NCBI GenBank assembly: GCA_021804185.1
Contig: JAJZKL010000112.1
Span: 1-5,270 of the forward strand
DNA from: Thermoplasmata archaeon
GTDB lineage: Archaea; Thermoplasmatota; Thermoplasmata; Thermoplasmatales; Thermoplasmataceae
DNA length: 5,270 nt
Reading direction: 5' to 3'
Position numbers and translations under genes: made by a program. Shown here in pieces: positions 1-5,192 of this stretch. The number at the start of each line of letters is the position of its first letter. The stretch's first letter is position 1. The notes under the pieces are model-generated. The model did not search any database and was not told the origin of the DNA. It saw only the letters and a list, made by a program, of their open reading frames with translations.

Positions 1-130
1 CTGAGCCATCGCCCAGTTGACTTATCTTCTCTACAGACCTTCTTGTAACTGTCACTTTGTGTCCGTTTTTATGGAGTGCTTCAGCAATAGCGGATCCTAT
101 GGTTCCTCCACCCAACACAGAAATTTTCAT
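1..130 (-). CDS. NAD(P)-binding Rossmann reductase, probable pyrroline-5-carboxylate reductase (N-terminal part, cut by the window edge)
   Basis: Only the first 43 residues are inside the window. They form a classic Rossmann start: a beta strand (MKISVL), the dinucleotide loop GGGTIG at residues 7-12, a helix (SAIAEALHKNG), and a second strand ending in TRR at residues 29-31. Arginines at that place usually contact the 2'-phosphate of NADP, so NADP use is inferred. The pattern fits ProC, the cytosolic enzyme that reduces pyrroline-5-carboxylate to proline. Related families such as F420H2:NADP oxidoreductases and 6-phosphogluconate-dehydrogenase-like proteins start similarly, so the name is tentative. 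The ATG at 128-130 was chosen because strand 1 follows directly and GGTGGTG lies 11 bases upstream. An in-frame ATG at 170-172 would add 14 residues (MLSYVLEIGGADIP) and sits closer to the TATA-like element, so it remains possible. The gene is divergent from the lysine operon. Confidence 0.65.
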   Translation of the reverse strand, partial: MKISVLGGGTIGSAIAEALHKNGHKVTVTRRSVEKISQLGDGS

Positions 131-178
131 CGGAATATCAGCACCACCGATCTCAAGGACATAACTTAGCATTATTGG

Positions 179-212
179 TGAAAATATCATAAAATTTTCA
201 TATAGTATTTAA
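179..212 (-). promoter_or_regulatory. Putative promoter with inverted repeat for the leftward reductase gene
   Basis: On the minus strand a TATA-like TTAAATAC lies at 212-205. The expected start of transcription about 26 bases downstream is near 182, giving a leader of about 10 bases to the ATG at 172 or about 52 bases to the ATG at 130. A perfect inverted repeat, TGAAAAT (179-185), 8-base spacer, ATTTTCA (194-200), lies between the TATA element and the expected start site, where a repressor would act. The arms are AT-rich, so chance is a real alternative. Confidence 0.35.
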
Positions 213-335
213 GATATAACGGTAAAGTGTCGGAGAGGACTTTATGGATACGGAGAAATAGCCATAATACGAAATTCGAATAGTTTTTCCTAAAAATGCG
301 AAATAACTTTTATCCTTGATAGAATCAGCCCTGAG

Positions 336-343
336 AAATAAAT
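336..343 (+). promoter_or_regulatory. TATA-box-like element of the aconitase/dehydrogenase operon
   Basis: AAATAAAT is centred about 33 bases upstream of the TTG start at 373. Archaeal transcription usually begins about 25-27 bases downstream of the TATA centre, here near 365, so the leader would be under 10 bases. A weaker AT-rich stretch at 302-313 could drive a longer leader of about 40 bases that includes the palindrome at 342-358. Confidence 0.45.
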
Positions 344-358
344 GGTACAGCGTACCAT
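342..358. promoter_or_regulatory. 17-bp perfect palindrome, candidate operator
   Basis: ATGGTAC, spacer AGC, GTACCAT: seven-base arms match perfectly around a three-base centre. The site starts at the edge of the TATA-like element and ends 14 bases before the start codon, so a bound dimer would block TBP or RNA polymerase. This is the typical position of a repressor site, for example for Lrp/AsnC-type or other helix-turn-helix dimers. If transcription starts further upstream, the same bases could fold as a 7-bp RNA hairpin just ahead of the start. The regulator is not known from the sequence. Confidence 0.5.
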
Positions 359-372
359 AGAAGGTATTACTC

Positions 373-1644
373 TTGAACATAGTGGAAAAAATATTTCAGG
401 ATCATTCTGAAAATCCGGTAAACCGTGTTGAACCTGGAGACATAGTAAATGTGAAAGTGGATAAGGTAATAATGCTCGACATTGCTGGACTCCACCCGGA
501 ACTCCTGAACAACCCGCCGAAAAAACCCTTTGACAGGGATAAGGTTGCCATGATATTCGATCACTTTGTACCGGCTCCAAACGTTGAGGTGGCTTCCGGT
601 GTTTCGAAGCTGAGAAAACTTGCGAAGAGATGGGATATAGAGAATTTTTTCGATTACGGAAGAGGCGGAATTTCACATACCTTTGCGGCGGAAAGCGGAT
701 GGTTCCTTCCCGGAAGAATTGTGGCAAACACTGATTCACATTCCATTGCCGCTGGAGCCTATAACATGTTGAGCAGAGGACTCGGAACTCCTGAACTCAT
801 GCAGGTGATATGCACCGGGAAGACCTGGTACATTGTCGGTGAAACCATAAAGGTAAATCTCACAGGAAGAATGAAAGGTGCCACAGAGGCCAAGGACGTC
901 TTCCTCAGGATGGCAGGTGAGATGGGAGACATCCCCAATACCAACATCGAGTTCGGAGGCTCTGGAATAGGATCGCTTTCCGTGGATCAGAGGGCGGTCA
1001 TTTCAACAATGTGCGCTGAGCTCAGTGCGGACTTTGCAGTTTTCCCTTATGACAATGTACTTGCATCATACCTGGACGGAAGATCGGAGGCGCCCTATAC
1101 GCCGGTGGCTGCTGATAAAGATGAAACCTACGCTTCAACCATTGACTTTGACATGTCAGAAATTCGCCCGATGGTTGCCATGCCGGATCACGTTGCAGGG
1201 AATACAAAACCTGCTGCAGATGTACAGGGATCGCGCATAGACCAGGCAACAATAGGATCATGCGCAAACGGGAGACTTGACGACCTTGCTTCCGCTGCGA
1301 GAATCCTGAAGGGAAGGAAGGTTGCAAAGGATGTCAGGCTCATTGTGACGCCGGCCACACAATCAATTTTCCTTCAGGCCGACAGGCTCGGGTACCTGAG
1401 GACAATCGCTGAGGCTGGAGGAGTGGTGACGAATCCTACCTGCGGGGCGTGCATGGGTGGGCACATGGGGCTTCTGGGAGAAGGAGACATAGCCATAACC
1501 TCTACGACAAGGAATTTCAAGGGAAGGATGGGATCAAGAGATGCAAGGATATACATGGCATCGTCCGCAACTGTCGCAGCGTCTGCTGTGAACGGTTATA
1601 TTACTGACCCGGGAGATATGCTGGAGGCGAATTCAGATGAATAA
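373..1644 (+). CDS. Aconitase-family large subunit, probable homoaconitase (LysT/LeuC family)
   Basis: This 423-residue protein is the 4Fe-4S catalytic subunit of a two-subunit hydro-lyase. With LysS downstream, the inferred reaction is homocitrate to homoisocitrate in the AAA lysine pathway. Isopropylmalate isomerisation for leucine is the main alternative, and dual use is possible. Visible family marks are DH at 63-64, NTDSHS at 119-124, GSCANGR at 295-301, NPTCGACMGG at 354-363 and RNFKGRMGS at 380-388. The cluster ligands should be C297, C357 and C360. Length is normal for the prokaryotic LeuC/HacA type, which runs about 420 residues. The start is TTG: the in-frame stop TAG at 358-360 rules out anything longer, no ATG is near, and the N-terminus (NIVEKIF, then EPGDIV) matches the family from residue 1. 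GTG at 382 is the next choice. A weak AAGGT lies 7 bases upstream. It overlaps the small-subunit gene by 8 bases. Confidence 0.92.
   Translation: MNIVEKIFQDHSENPVNRVEPGDIVNVKVDKVIMLDIAGLHPELLNNPPKKPFDRDKVAMIFDHFVPAPNVEVASGVSKLRKLAKRWDIENFFDYGRGGISHTFAAESGWFLPGRIVANTDSHSIAAGAYNMLSRGLGTPELMQVICTGKTWYIVGETIKVNLTGRMKGATEAKDVFLRMAGEMGDIPNTNIEFGGSGIGSLSVDQRAVISTMCAELSADFAVFPYDNVLASYLDGRSEAPYTPVAADKDETYASTIDFDMSEIRPMVAMPDHVAGNTKPAADVQGSRIDQATIGSCANGRLDDLASAARILKGRKVAKDVRLIVTPATQSIFLQADRLGYLRTIAEAGGVVTNPTCGACMGGHMGLLGEGDIAITSTTRNFKGRMGSRDARIYMASSATVAASAVNGYITDPGDMLEANSDE
1623..1630 (+). promoter_or_regulatory. Shine-Dalgarno site of the small-subunit gene
   Basis: GGAGGCGA lies inside the end of the large-subunit gene; its GGAGG core is 9 bases before the ATG at 1637. 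It fixes the start inside the upstream reading frame and implies translational coupling of the two subunits. Confidence 0.75.
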
Positions 1645-2146
1645 GGTCCTGAAGGGGAAAGTGTGGGCATTCGGCGACAATATCAACACTGATCTCATGT
1701 ATCCACACGCCTGCTACACTCTTCCAGAGGAGGAGAGACCCCTCCACACAATGTGGGCCAACAGGCCGGGATGGGCCCAGCAGGTTAATTCCGGCGACAT
1801 TCTCGTTGCCGGAAAGAATTTTGGCGTTGGTTCTTCGAGGCCTGCAGCTTCCAACCTGAAAGGGCTTGGAATCAGTGTGGTGGTTGCAGAATCAGTGAAT
1901 GGACTCTTTCTCAGGAATTCAGTAAACGTCGGCCTTCCTGTAGTTTCCTGCCAGGGTGTGTCCGGAATAGTGAGGGAGGGAGATACAGTCACAGTCAACC
2001 TGGAGACGGGCACGCTGATTGACGAAACCTCGGGAAAAACGGCAGAGTTCAGGCCATTGCCAGGCTTTCTGATGGATATCATCGAGGCGGGAGGAATCAT
2101 AGAGGTCCTCAGGAAAAATGGCTACATAGACAGCAATCCTCTATGA
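1637..2146 (+). CDS. Aconitase-family small subunit, probable homoaconitase (LysU/LeuD family)
   Basis: This 169-residue protein is the swivel-domain partner of the large subunit. Family marks are GDNINTDLMYP at residues 13-23 and GKNFGVGSSRPAA at 59-71, where GSSR supplies substrate-carboxylate contacts. The region that sets substrate choice in LeuD and homoaconitase, normally a YLxx loop just after the TD-I-P motif, reads CYTLPEEERP at 26-35, followed by ANRPGW at 41-46. From memory this resembles a less studied LeuD-like subgroup rather than standard LeuD or methanogen-type homoaconitase. Substrate is therefore inferred from the LysS neighbour, not from this loop. The gene overlaps the large-subunit gene by 8 bases and has a good SD, so 1:1 production is likely. 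The ATG start gives the normal family length. Confidence 0.9.
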   Translation: MNKVLKGKVWAFGDNINTDLMYPHACYTLPEEERPLHTMWANRPGWAQQVNSGDILVAGKNFGVGSSRPAASNLKGLGISVVVAESVNGLFLRNSVNVGLPVVSCQGVSGIVREGDTVTVNLETGTLIDETSGKTAEFRPLPGFLMDIIEAGGIIEVLRKNGYIDSNPL

Positions 2147-2168
2147 TAATATGAGGCGAATTAGCAAC

Positions 2169-2174
2169 AGGTGA
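2169..2174 (+). promoter_or_regulatory. Shine-Dalgarno site of the dehydrogenase gene
   Basis: AGGTGA sits 6 bases before the ATG at 2181 in the 34-base gap after the small-subunit gene. It supports that start over an overlapping ATG at 2171-2173 region in another frame, and supports co-transcription with the two genes upstream. Confidence 0.7.
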
Positions 2175-2180
2175 ATTGTT

Positions 2181-3245
2181 ATGGATCAAAGATACAAGCT
2201 AACTTATGCAAAAGGAGACGGCATCGGACAGGAAGTGGTCGATTCATCGATCCAGATTCTCAGGCGTGCCATAGAAAAAGATGGGCTCGAAACAATGTTC
2301 AATCTGGAGGAGGTAAAGGTGGGATGGGAATCCGTGAACGCATACAACGATCCACTCACTGCTGCGACTCTCGCTGCAATAGAGAAGTCGGATGCCCTGA
2401 TCCTGGGTCCTCTTGAGGTTGGAAAATATCCTGGAGAAAGCGGCAAAAGAAGCCCTTCAGGAGCTATCAGGAAGCATTTTGATCTGTACGCCAACATCAG
2501 ACCCGTAAAATCTTACTCGAAATCGAACCAGAAGCCCATAGACGTGGTCGTGGTGAGGGAAAACACTGAGGGGTTCTACGCCGACAGGAACATGGTAAAG
2601 GGATCCGGGGAATTTATGCCAACGCCGGATATTGCCCTTTCTGTCAGGGTGGTAACCAGGGAAAAGTGCGCCAAGATTTCTGCCGCAGGCATGGAAATGG
2701 CGATGACAAGGAGAAAAAAGGTCACCGCAGTGCACAAGGGTAACGTACTCAAAATGGGTGAGGGCCTGTTCCTTGAGGAATTCTACAAGCGGGCGGCTTC
2801 GTATCCCGAAGTTCAGGCAGAGGACAGGCTGATCGATTCAACCGCCTATGATCTCATAATTAATCCCGGATCATTTGATGTAATAGTTACAACCAACATG
2901 TACGGCGATATTCTTTCTGATGAGGCTGCGGCAATTGCTGGAAGTCTCGGGATAGCTCCTGCAATCAATTATGGCGACAACTGGGCGATGGCTCAGGCAG
3001 CGCATGGAACAGCTCCTGCGCTGGCTGGAAAAGGCCTGGCAAACCCGATATCTGAGATTCTCTCGGTATCCATGCTGATGGAATGGCTCGGCAGAAAACA
3101 CTCTGACGATGCTCCTGCTGGAATAGGCCGCAGGATTAAGGCCGCAGTGGAATCCTGCATGAAAACTCCTGAACTGCTTACACAGGACCTCGGTGGAAAC
3201 GGTACTCTGTCATCGGTAACAAAAATGATAATTGACCGGATCTGA
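2181..3245 (+). CDS. Beta-decarboxylating dehydrogenase of the isocitrate/isopropylmalate family, probable homoisocitrate dehydrogenase
   Basis: This 354-residue protein is a full-length member of the family that oxidises and decarboxylates (R)-malate derivatives with NAD(P) and Mg2+. In this operon the likely substrate is homoisocitrate, giving 2-oxoadipate. Visible marks: GDGIG at 12-16; a basic substrate segment KRSPSGAIRKHFDLYANIRP at 89-108; VRENTEGFYADRNM at 125-138, with catalytic Tyr133; HK with catalytic Lys186; and NMYGDILSDEAA at 239-250, with metal-binding Asp243 and Asp247. DLYAN and ENTEGFY resemble homoisocitrate dehydrogenases more than LeuB. A remarkable change is HGTAPALAG at 275-283: where NAD-dependent members have Asp (HGSAPDIAG) and NADP-type isocitrate dehydrogenases have Lys-Tyr, this protein has Ala280-Leu281, so the coenzyme cannot be read from the motif. 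Isopropylmalate or a tartrate-like substrate is possible. It is the last gene of the operon, and the SD at 2169 sets the start. Confidence 0.9.
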   Translation: MDQRYKLTYAKGDGIGQEVVDSSIQILRRAIEKDGLETMFNLEEVKVGWESVNAYNDPLTAATLAAIEKSDALILGPLEVGKYPGESGKRSPSGAIRKHFDLYANIRPVKSYSKSNQKPIDVVVVRENTEGFYADRNMVKGSGEFMPTPDIALSVRVVTREKCAKISAAGMEMAMTRRKKVTAVHKGNVLKMGEGLFLEEFYKRAASYPEVQAEDRLIDSTAYDLIINPGSFDVIVTTNMYGDILSDEAAAIAGSLGIAPAINYGDNWAMAQAAHGTAPALAGKGLANPISEILSVSMLMEWLGRKHSDDAPAGIGRRIKAAVESCMKTPELLTQDLGGNGTLSSVTKMIIDRI

Positions 3246-3310
3246 AACACAGATCTGCAATTATCAGAATATCTCCCGATCGTCACCAAACTGCATCGAC
3301 GCTTATACAG

Positions 3311-3324
3311 GATTCAACAGAATC
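3311..3324. repeat. Short hairpin between the dehydrogenase gene and lysS
   Basis: GATTC, loop AACA, GAATC form a perfect 5-bp stem; with one bulged base the stem extends to a flanking CAG/CTG pair. It lies 66 bases after the dehydrogenase stop and is not followed by a T-run, so it is a poor terminator candidate. It directly abuts the next inverted repeat. Confidence 0.25.
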
Positions 3325-3340
3325 TGACCGAAATAGGTCA
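3325..3340. promoter_or_regulatory. Inverted repeat upstream of the lysS TATA box, candidate regulator site
   Basis: TGACC, spacer GAAATA, GGTCA is a perfect repeat with 5-base arms and 16 bases overall. It ends about 7 bases before the TATA-box region, upstream of the BRE position, where an activator would more likely bind than a repressor. The arms differ from those of the palindrome at 342-358, so the two promoters need not share one regulator. Confidence 0.35.
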
Positions 3341-3346
3341 CAACGT

Positions 3347-3358
3347 TCATAAATAGCT
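3347..3358 (+). promoter_or_regulatory. TATA box of lysS
   Basis: TTCATAAATAGC has its AT-rich core centred near 3353, about 27 bases before the ATG at 3380. At the usual archaeal spacing transcription would begin at or next to that A, giving a leaderless mRNA. No SD-like sequence precedes the start, which agrees with this. Confidence 0.6.
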
Positions 3359-3379
3359 CACTCATCGGACGCCTTGACA

Positions 3380-4774
3380 ATGATGACCAATAAGAAGGCT
3401 GGAATCCTTGATTCTACGCTTCGGGAAGGAGAGCAGACTCCTGGTGTTGTATTCACAACGGATCAGCGAATCGATATTGCAACCCGGCTTTCTGATACCG
3501 GGGTGAGCATGATAGAGGCAGGCCACCCTGCAGTTGCCCCTGACGTTTACGAGGGAATAAAAGGAATTGTGAAACTGAAGAAGGAGGGCGTTATAAAACC
3601 GGTAATAATAGCTCATAGCCGTGCAGTAAAGAGTGATGTCGAAACGGCAGCCTCTCTGGATGTGGACAGAATAGCTATCTTTTACGGAGTCAGTGACAGA
3701 CACCTTGCTGCAAAGACCCATAAGACGAGGGAACAGGCTCTCTCCATAATCGGTGAGGCGGTTTCATTCGCGAAATCACAGGGTGTACCTGTCAGATTCA
3801 CCCCGGAAGATGCCACAAGAACTGATTATGATTATCTTGTCAGTGCTATAAAAACTGCAAGAGATGCCGGTGCGGACAGGATTGGCATAGCAGACACTGT
3901 TGGAATTATGTGGCCTCTCGAAACCCGGAATCTTTTCCAGAGACTTATTCACGATGTTCCGGGAGTGGAATTTGACATACATGCGCACAACGACATGGGA
4001 AACGCTGTGGCAAATTCGCTTGCGGCAGTTGACGGAGGCGCGACAATAGTACATGCAACAGTAAACGGACTGGGTGAGAGGGTTGGCATAACACCGACAC
4101 AGGTCATAGCTGTCGCATTGAAATATCACCTGGGTCTCGACGTGGCAAAGCTTGACAAACTGGTTGAACTCTCTGCACTTGTGGAGAAATACAGCGGCCT
4201 TCCTGTATCAGCAAATTTTCCTATAACCGGTGATTATGCATTTGTCCACAAATCGGGAGTGCATGTGGCAGGTATCCTGAGTAATCCGGAAACGTACGAG
4301 TTCATGGATCCGTCACTGCTCAACAAGGGCAGGAATTACGTAATAGACAAGTACACTGGCAAGCATGCCCTTAAATCAAGATTAGACGGCATGGGGATAC
4401 TGTTGAATGATGAACAGCTGTCAGACCTGCTCAACAGAATCAAGAATAACCAGAGTGCTAAATTCTTCCGAGATGAGGAATTGTTGGAAATTGCAGAGGA
4501 AGTAACCGGTAAAATGCTGAAGCCAAGGCCTCCTGAATATATAGAAGGCCTGGTCTGGGTCAAGTGTGGATCAAACGTGTACACCACCAGCGTTACAAGG
4601 AGAATATCCATCGTGAACAATGTAACAGAAGTTATGGAGGTCTCCGGGGATTATGACATAATGGTCAGGATTAAGGCCAGAGATCCCGCTCAGCTCAACC
4701 AGGTCATTGAAGATATCCGGTCGGTAAAGGGAGTTGGCTCGACTCTGTCATCCCTGGTTCTGAAGAAAATGTGA
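3380..4774 (+). CDS. lysS: Homocitrate synthase LysS with C-terminal RAM domain
   Basis: LysS condenses acetyl-CoA with 2-oxoglutarate to homocitrate, the committing step of AAA lysine synthesis in the cytosol. Residues 9-22 (ILDSTLREGEQTPG) open a DRE-TIM barrel; D11 and the HAHND pair H201/H203 should bind the divalent metal. R15 and E16 match the catalytic Arg-Glu, and HKSGVHVAG (H290 onward) belongs to the lid/second subdomain. The last 75 residues (about 390-464: VKCGSNVYTTSVTRR, SGDYDIMV, KGVGSTLSSLVL) form an Lrp/AsnC-type RAM ligand-binding domain. From memory the whole protein, including this tail, closely follows the homocitrate synthase of Sulfolobus, where such a tail is linked to lysine feedback; feedback here is inference. 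LeuA and citramalate synthases have a different C-terminal regulatory domain. The ATG at 3380 was chosen by TATA spacing; ATG 3383 and TTG 3374 are alternatives. It has its own promoter and is separated from the operon upstream by 134 bases. Confidence 0.95.
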   Translation: MMTNKKAGILDSTLREGEQTPGVVFTTDQRIDIATRLSDTGVSMIEAGHPAVAPDVYEGIKGIVKLKKEGVIKPVIIAHSRAVKSDVETAASLDVDRIAIFYGVSDRHLAAKTHKTREQALSIIGEAVSFAKSQGVPVRFTPEDATRTDYDYLVSAIKTARDAGADRIGIADTVGIMWPLETRNLFQRLIHDVPGVEFDIHAHNDMGNAVANSLAAVDGGATIVHATVNGLGERVGITPTQVIAVALKYHLGLDVAKLDKLVELSALVEKYSGLPVSANFPITGDYAFVHKSGVHVAGILSNPETYEFMDPSLLNKGRNYVIDKYTGKHALKSRLDGMGILLNDEQLSDLLNRIKNNQSAKFFRDEELLEIAEEVTGKMLKPRPPEYIEGLVWVKCGSNVYTTSVTRRISIVNNVTEVMEVSGDYDIMVRIKARDPAQLNQVIEDIRSVKGVGSTLSSLVLKKM

Positions 4775-4787
4775 GGCTGGAGATAGT

Positions 4788-5180
4788 TTAAATCTTGAGG
4801 TTACCAATGCAATCCTCAGTGCCGTTTATTACCCCGCAAACTTTCTTGTTCCTCAGGAGTTTCAAACAGGTCTCGTTCATTAATGATGATAACTGATCCC
4901 GGGAAGTGCCGCCTAGAATTCTTTCAATTATCATTTTTACCTGGCTTGAAACTTCAGGGATGCTTGCCAGCGTTCCAATCTCTCCCCTCATGCCTTTTAT
5001 GTAGTTACTAATAGCCTGTTGCTTCAGTCCCAGTTCATCTGCAACTTCCTTCTGGGTAAAATGATGTTCGGTTATCAGTTTTAACGCAATCGAACCCCTC
5101 AGTGCCGGACAGATTATTTTTGCAGCAATGTCAAATGGTGTCTGCAAGCCTTGATTTCCAAATCTTTGTTCATTCTTCAT
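4788..5180 (-). CDS. Predicted helix-turn-helix transcriptional regulator with cysteine-bearing C-terminus
   Basis: This 130-residue basic protein resembles the archaeal regulator group of COG2522 type. After a short tail, TPFDIAAKIICPALRGSIA (13-31) matches the family's opening segment. A Cro/XRE-like helix-turn-helix follows at about 41-66 (FTQKEVADELGLKQQAISNY, then IKGMRG), and next comes a helical segment. The C-terminus carries C105, C115 and C124 (ETCLKLLRNKKVCG, then EDC), with C24 near the N-terminus. The family's usual tail also has cysteines near an LR motif; metal or redox sensing is plausible but unproven. The start is ATG 5180, because GAGGTGA lies 5 bases upstream; a TTG at 5202-5204 would add 8 residues but has no SD. 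It converges on lysS with 13 bases between stops, so the transcripts likely overlap. Whether it controls the lysine genes is not shown; the palindromes in the window are candidate targets. Confidence 0.85.
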   Translation of the reverse strand: MKNEQRFGNQGLQTPFDIAAKIICPALRGSIALKLITEHHFTQKEVADELGLKQQAISNYIKGMRGEIGTLASIPEVSSQVKMIIERILGGTSRDQLSSLMNETCLKLLRNKKVCGVINGTEDCIGNLKI

Positions 5181-5185
5181 AACTT

Positions 5186-5192
5186 TCACCTC
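5186..5192 (-). promoter_or_regulatory. Strong Shine-Dalgarno site of the helix-turn-helix regulator
   Basis: On the minus strand GAGGTGA ends 5 bases before the ATG at 5180, an excellent match to the archaeal anti-SD. It decides the start against the longer TTG form. It overlaps the TGA (5193-5191) that ends the open frame coming from the right edge. Confidence 0.75.

Noticed and set aside
173..372. Lysine riboswitch or other structured leader RNA
   Set aside because: No riboswitch-like set of paired helices was seen; only isolated short dyads are present.
198..380. 60-codon open frame on the minus strand spanning the divergent intergenic region
   Set aside because: It covers both promoters and the palindrome, is rich in aromatic, serine and isoleucine residues as expected of AT-rich non-coding DNA, and has no SD or family resemblance.
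290..739. 149-codon open frame on the minus strand inside the large-subunit gene
   Set aside because: It is antisense to a well-supported gene, rich in Pro, Arg, Cys and Gln, and shows no domain.
1714..2100. 128-codon open frame on the minus strand inside the small-subunit gene
   Set aside because: It mirrors the codon pattern of the real gene on the other strand; the sense frame has clear LeuD-family motifs.
3250..3257. Palindrome CAGATCTG just after the dehydrogenase stop
   Set aside because: Only eight bases, no T-run after it and no promoter next to it; chance is sufficient.
3776..4129. 117-codon open frame on the minus strand inside lysS
   Set aside because: It is a shadow of the lysS reading frame, with Cys- and Tyr-rich composition and no recognisable motif.
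3380..4774. Assignment of the synthase as isopropylmalate or citramalate synthase (LeuA/CimA)
   Set aside because: The C-terminus is a RAM domain rather than the LeuA regulatory domain, and the sequence closely follows archaeal homocitrate synthase as recalled.
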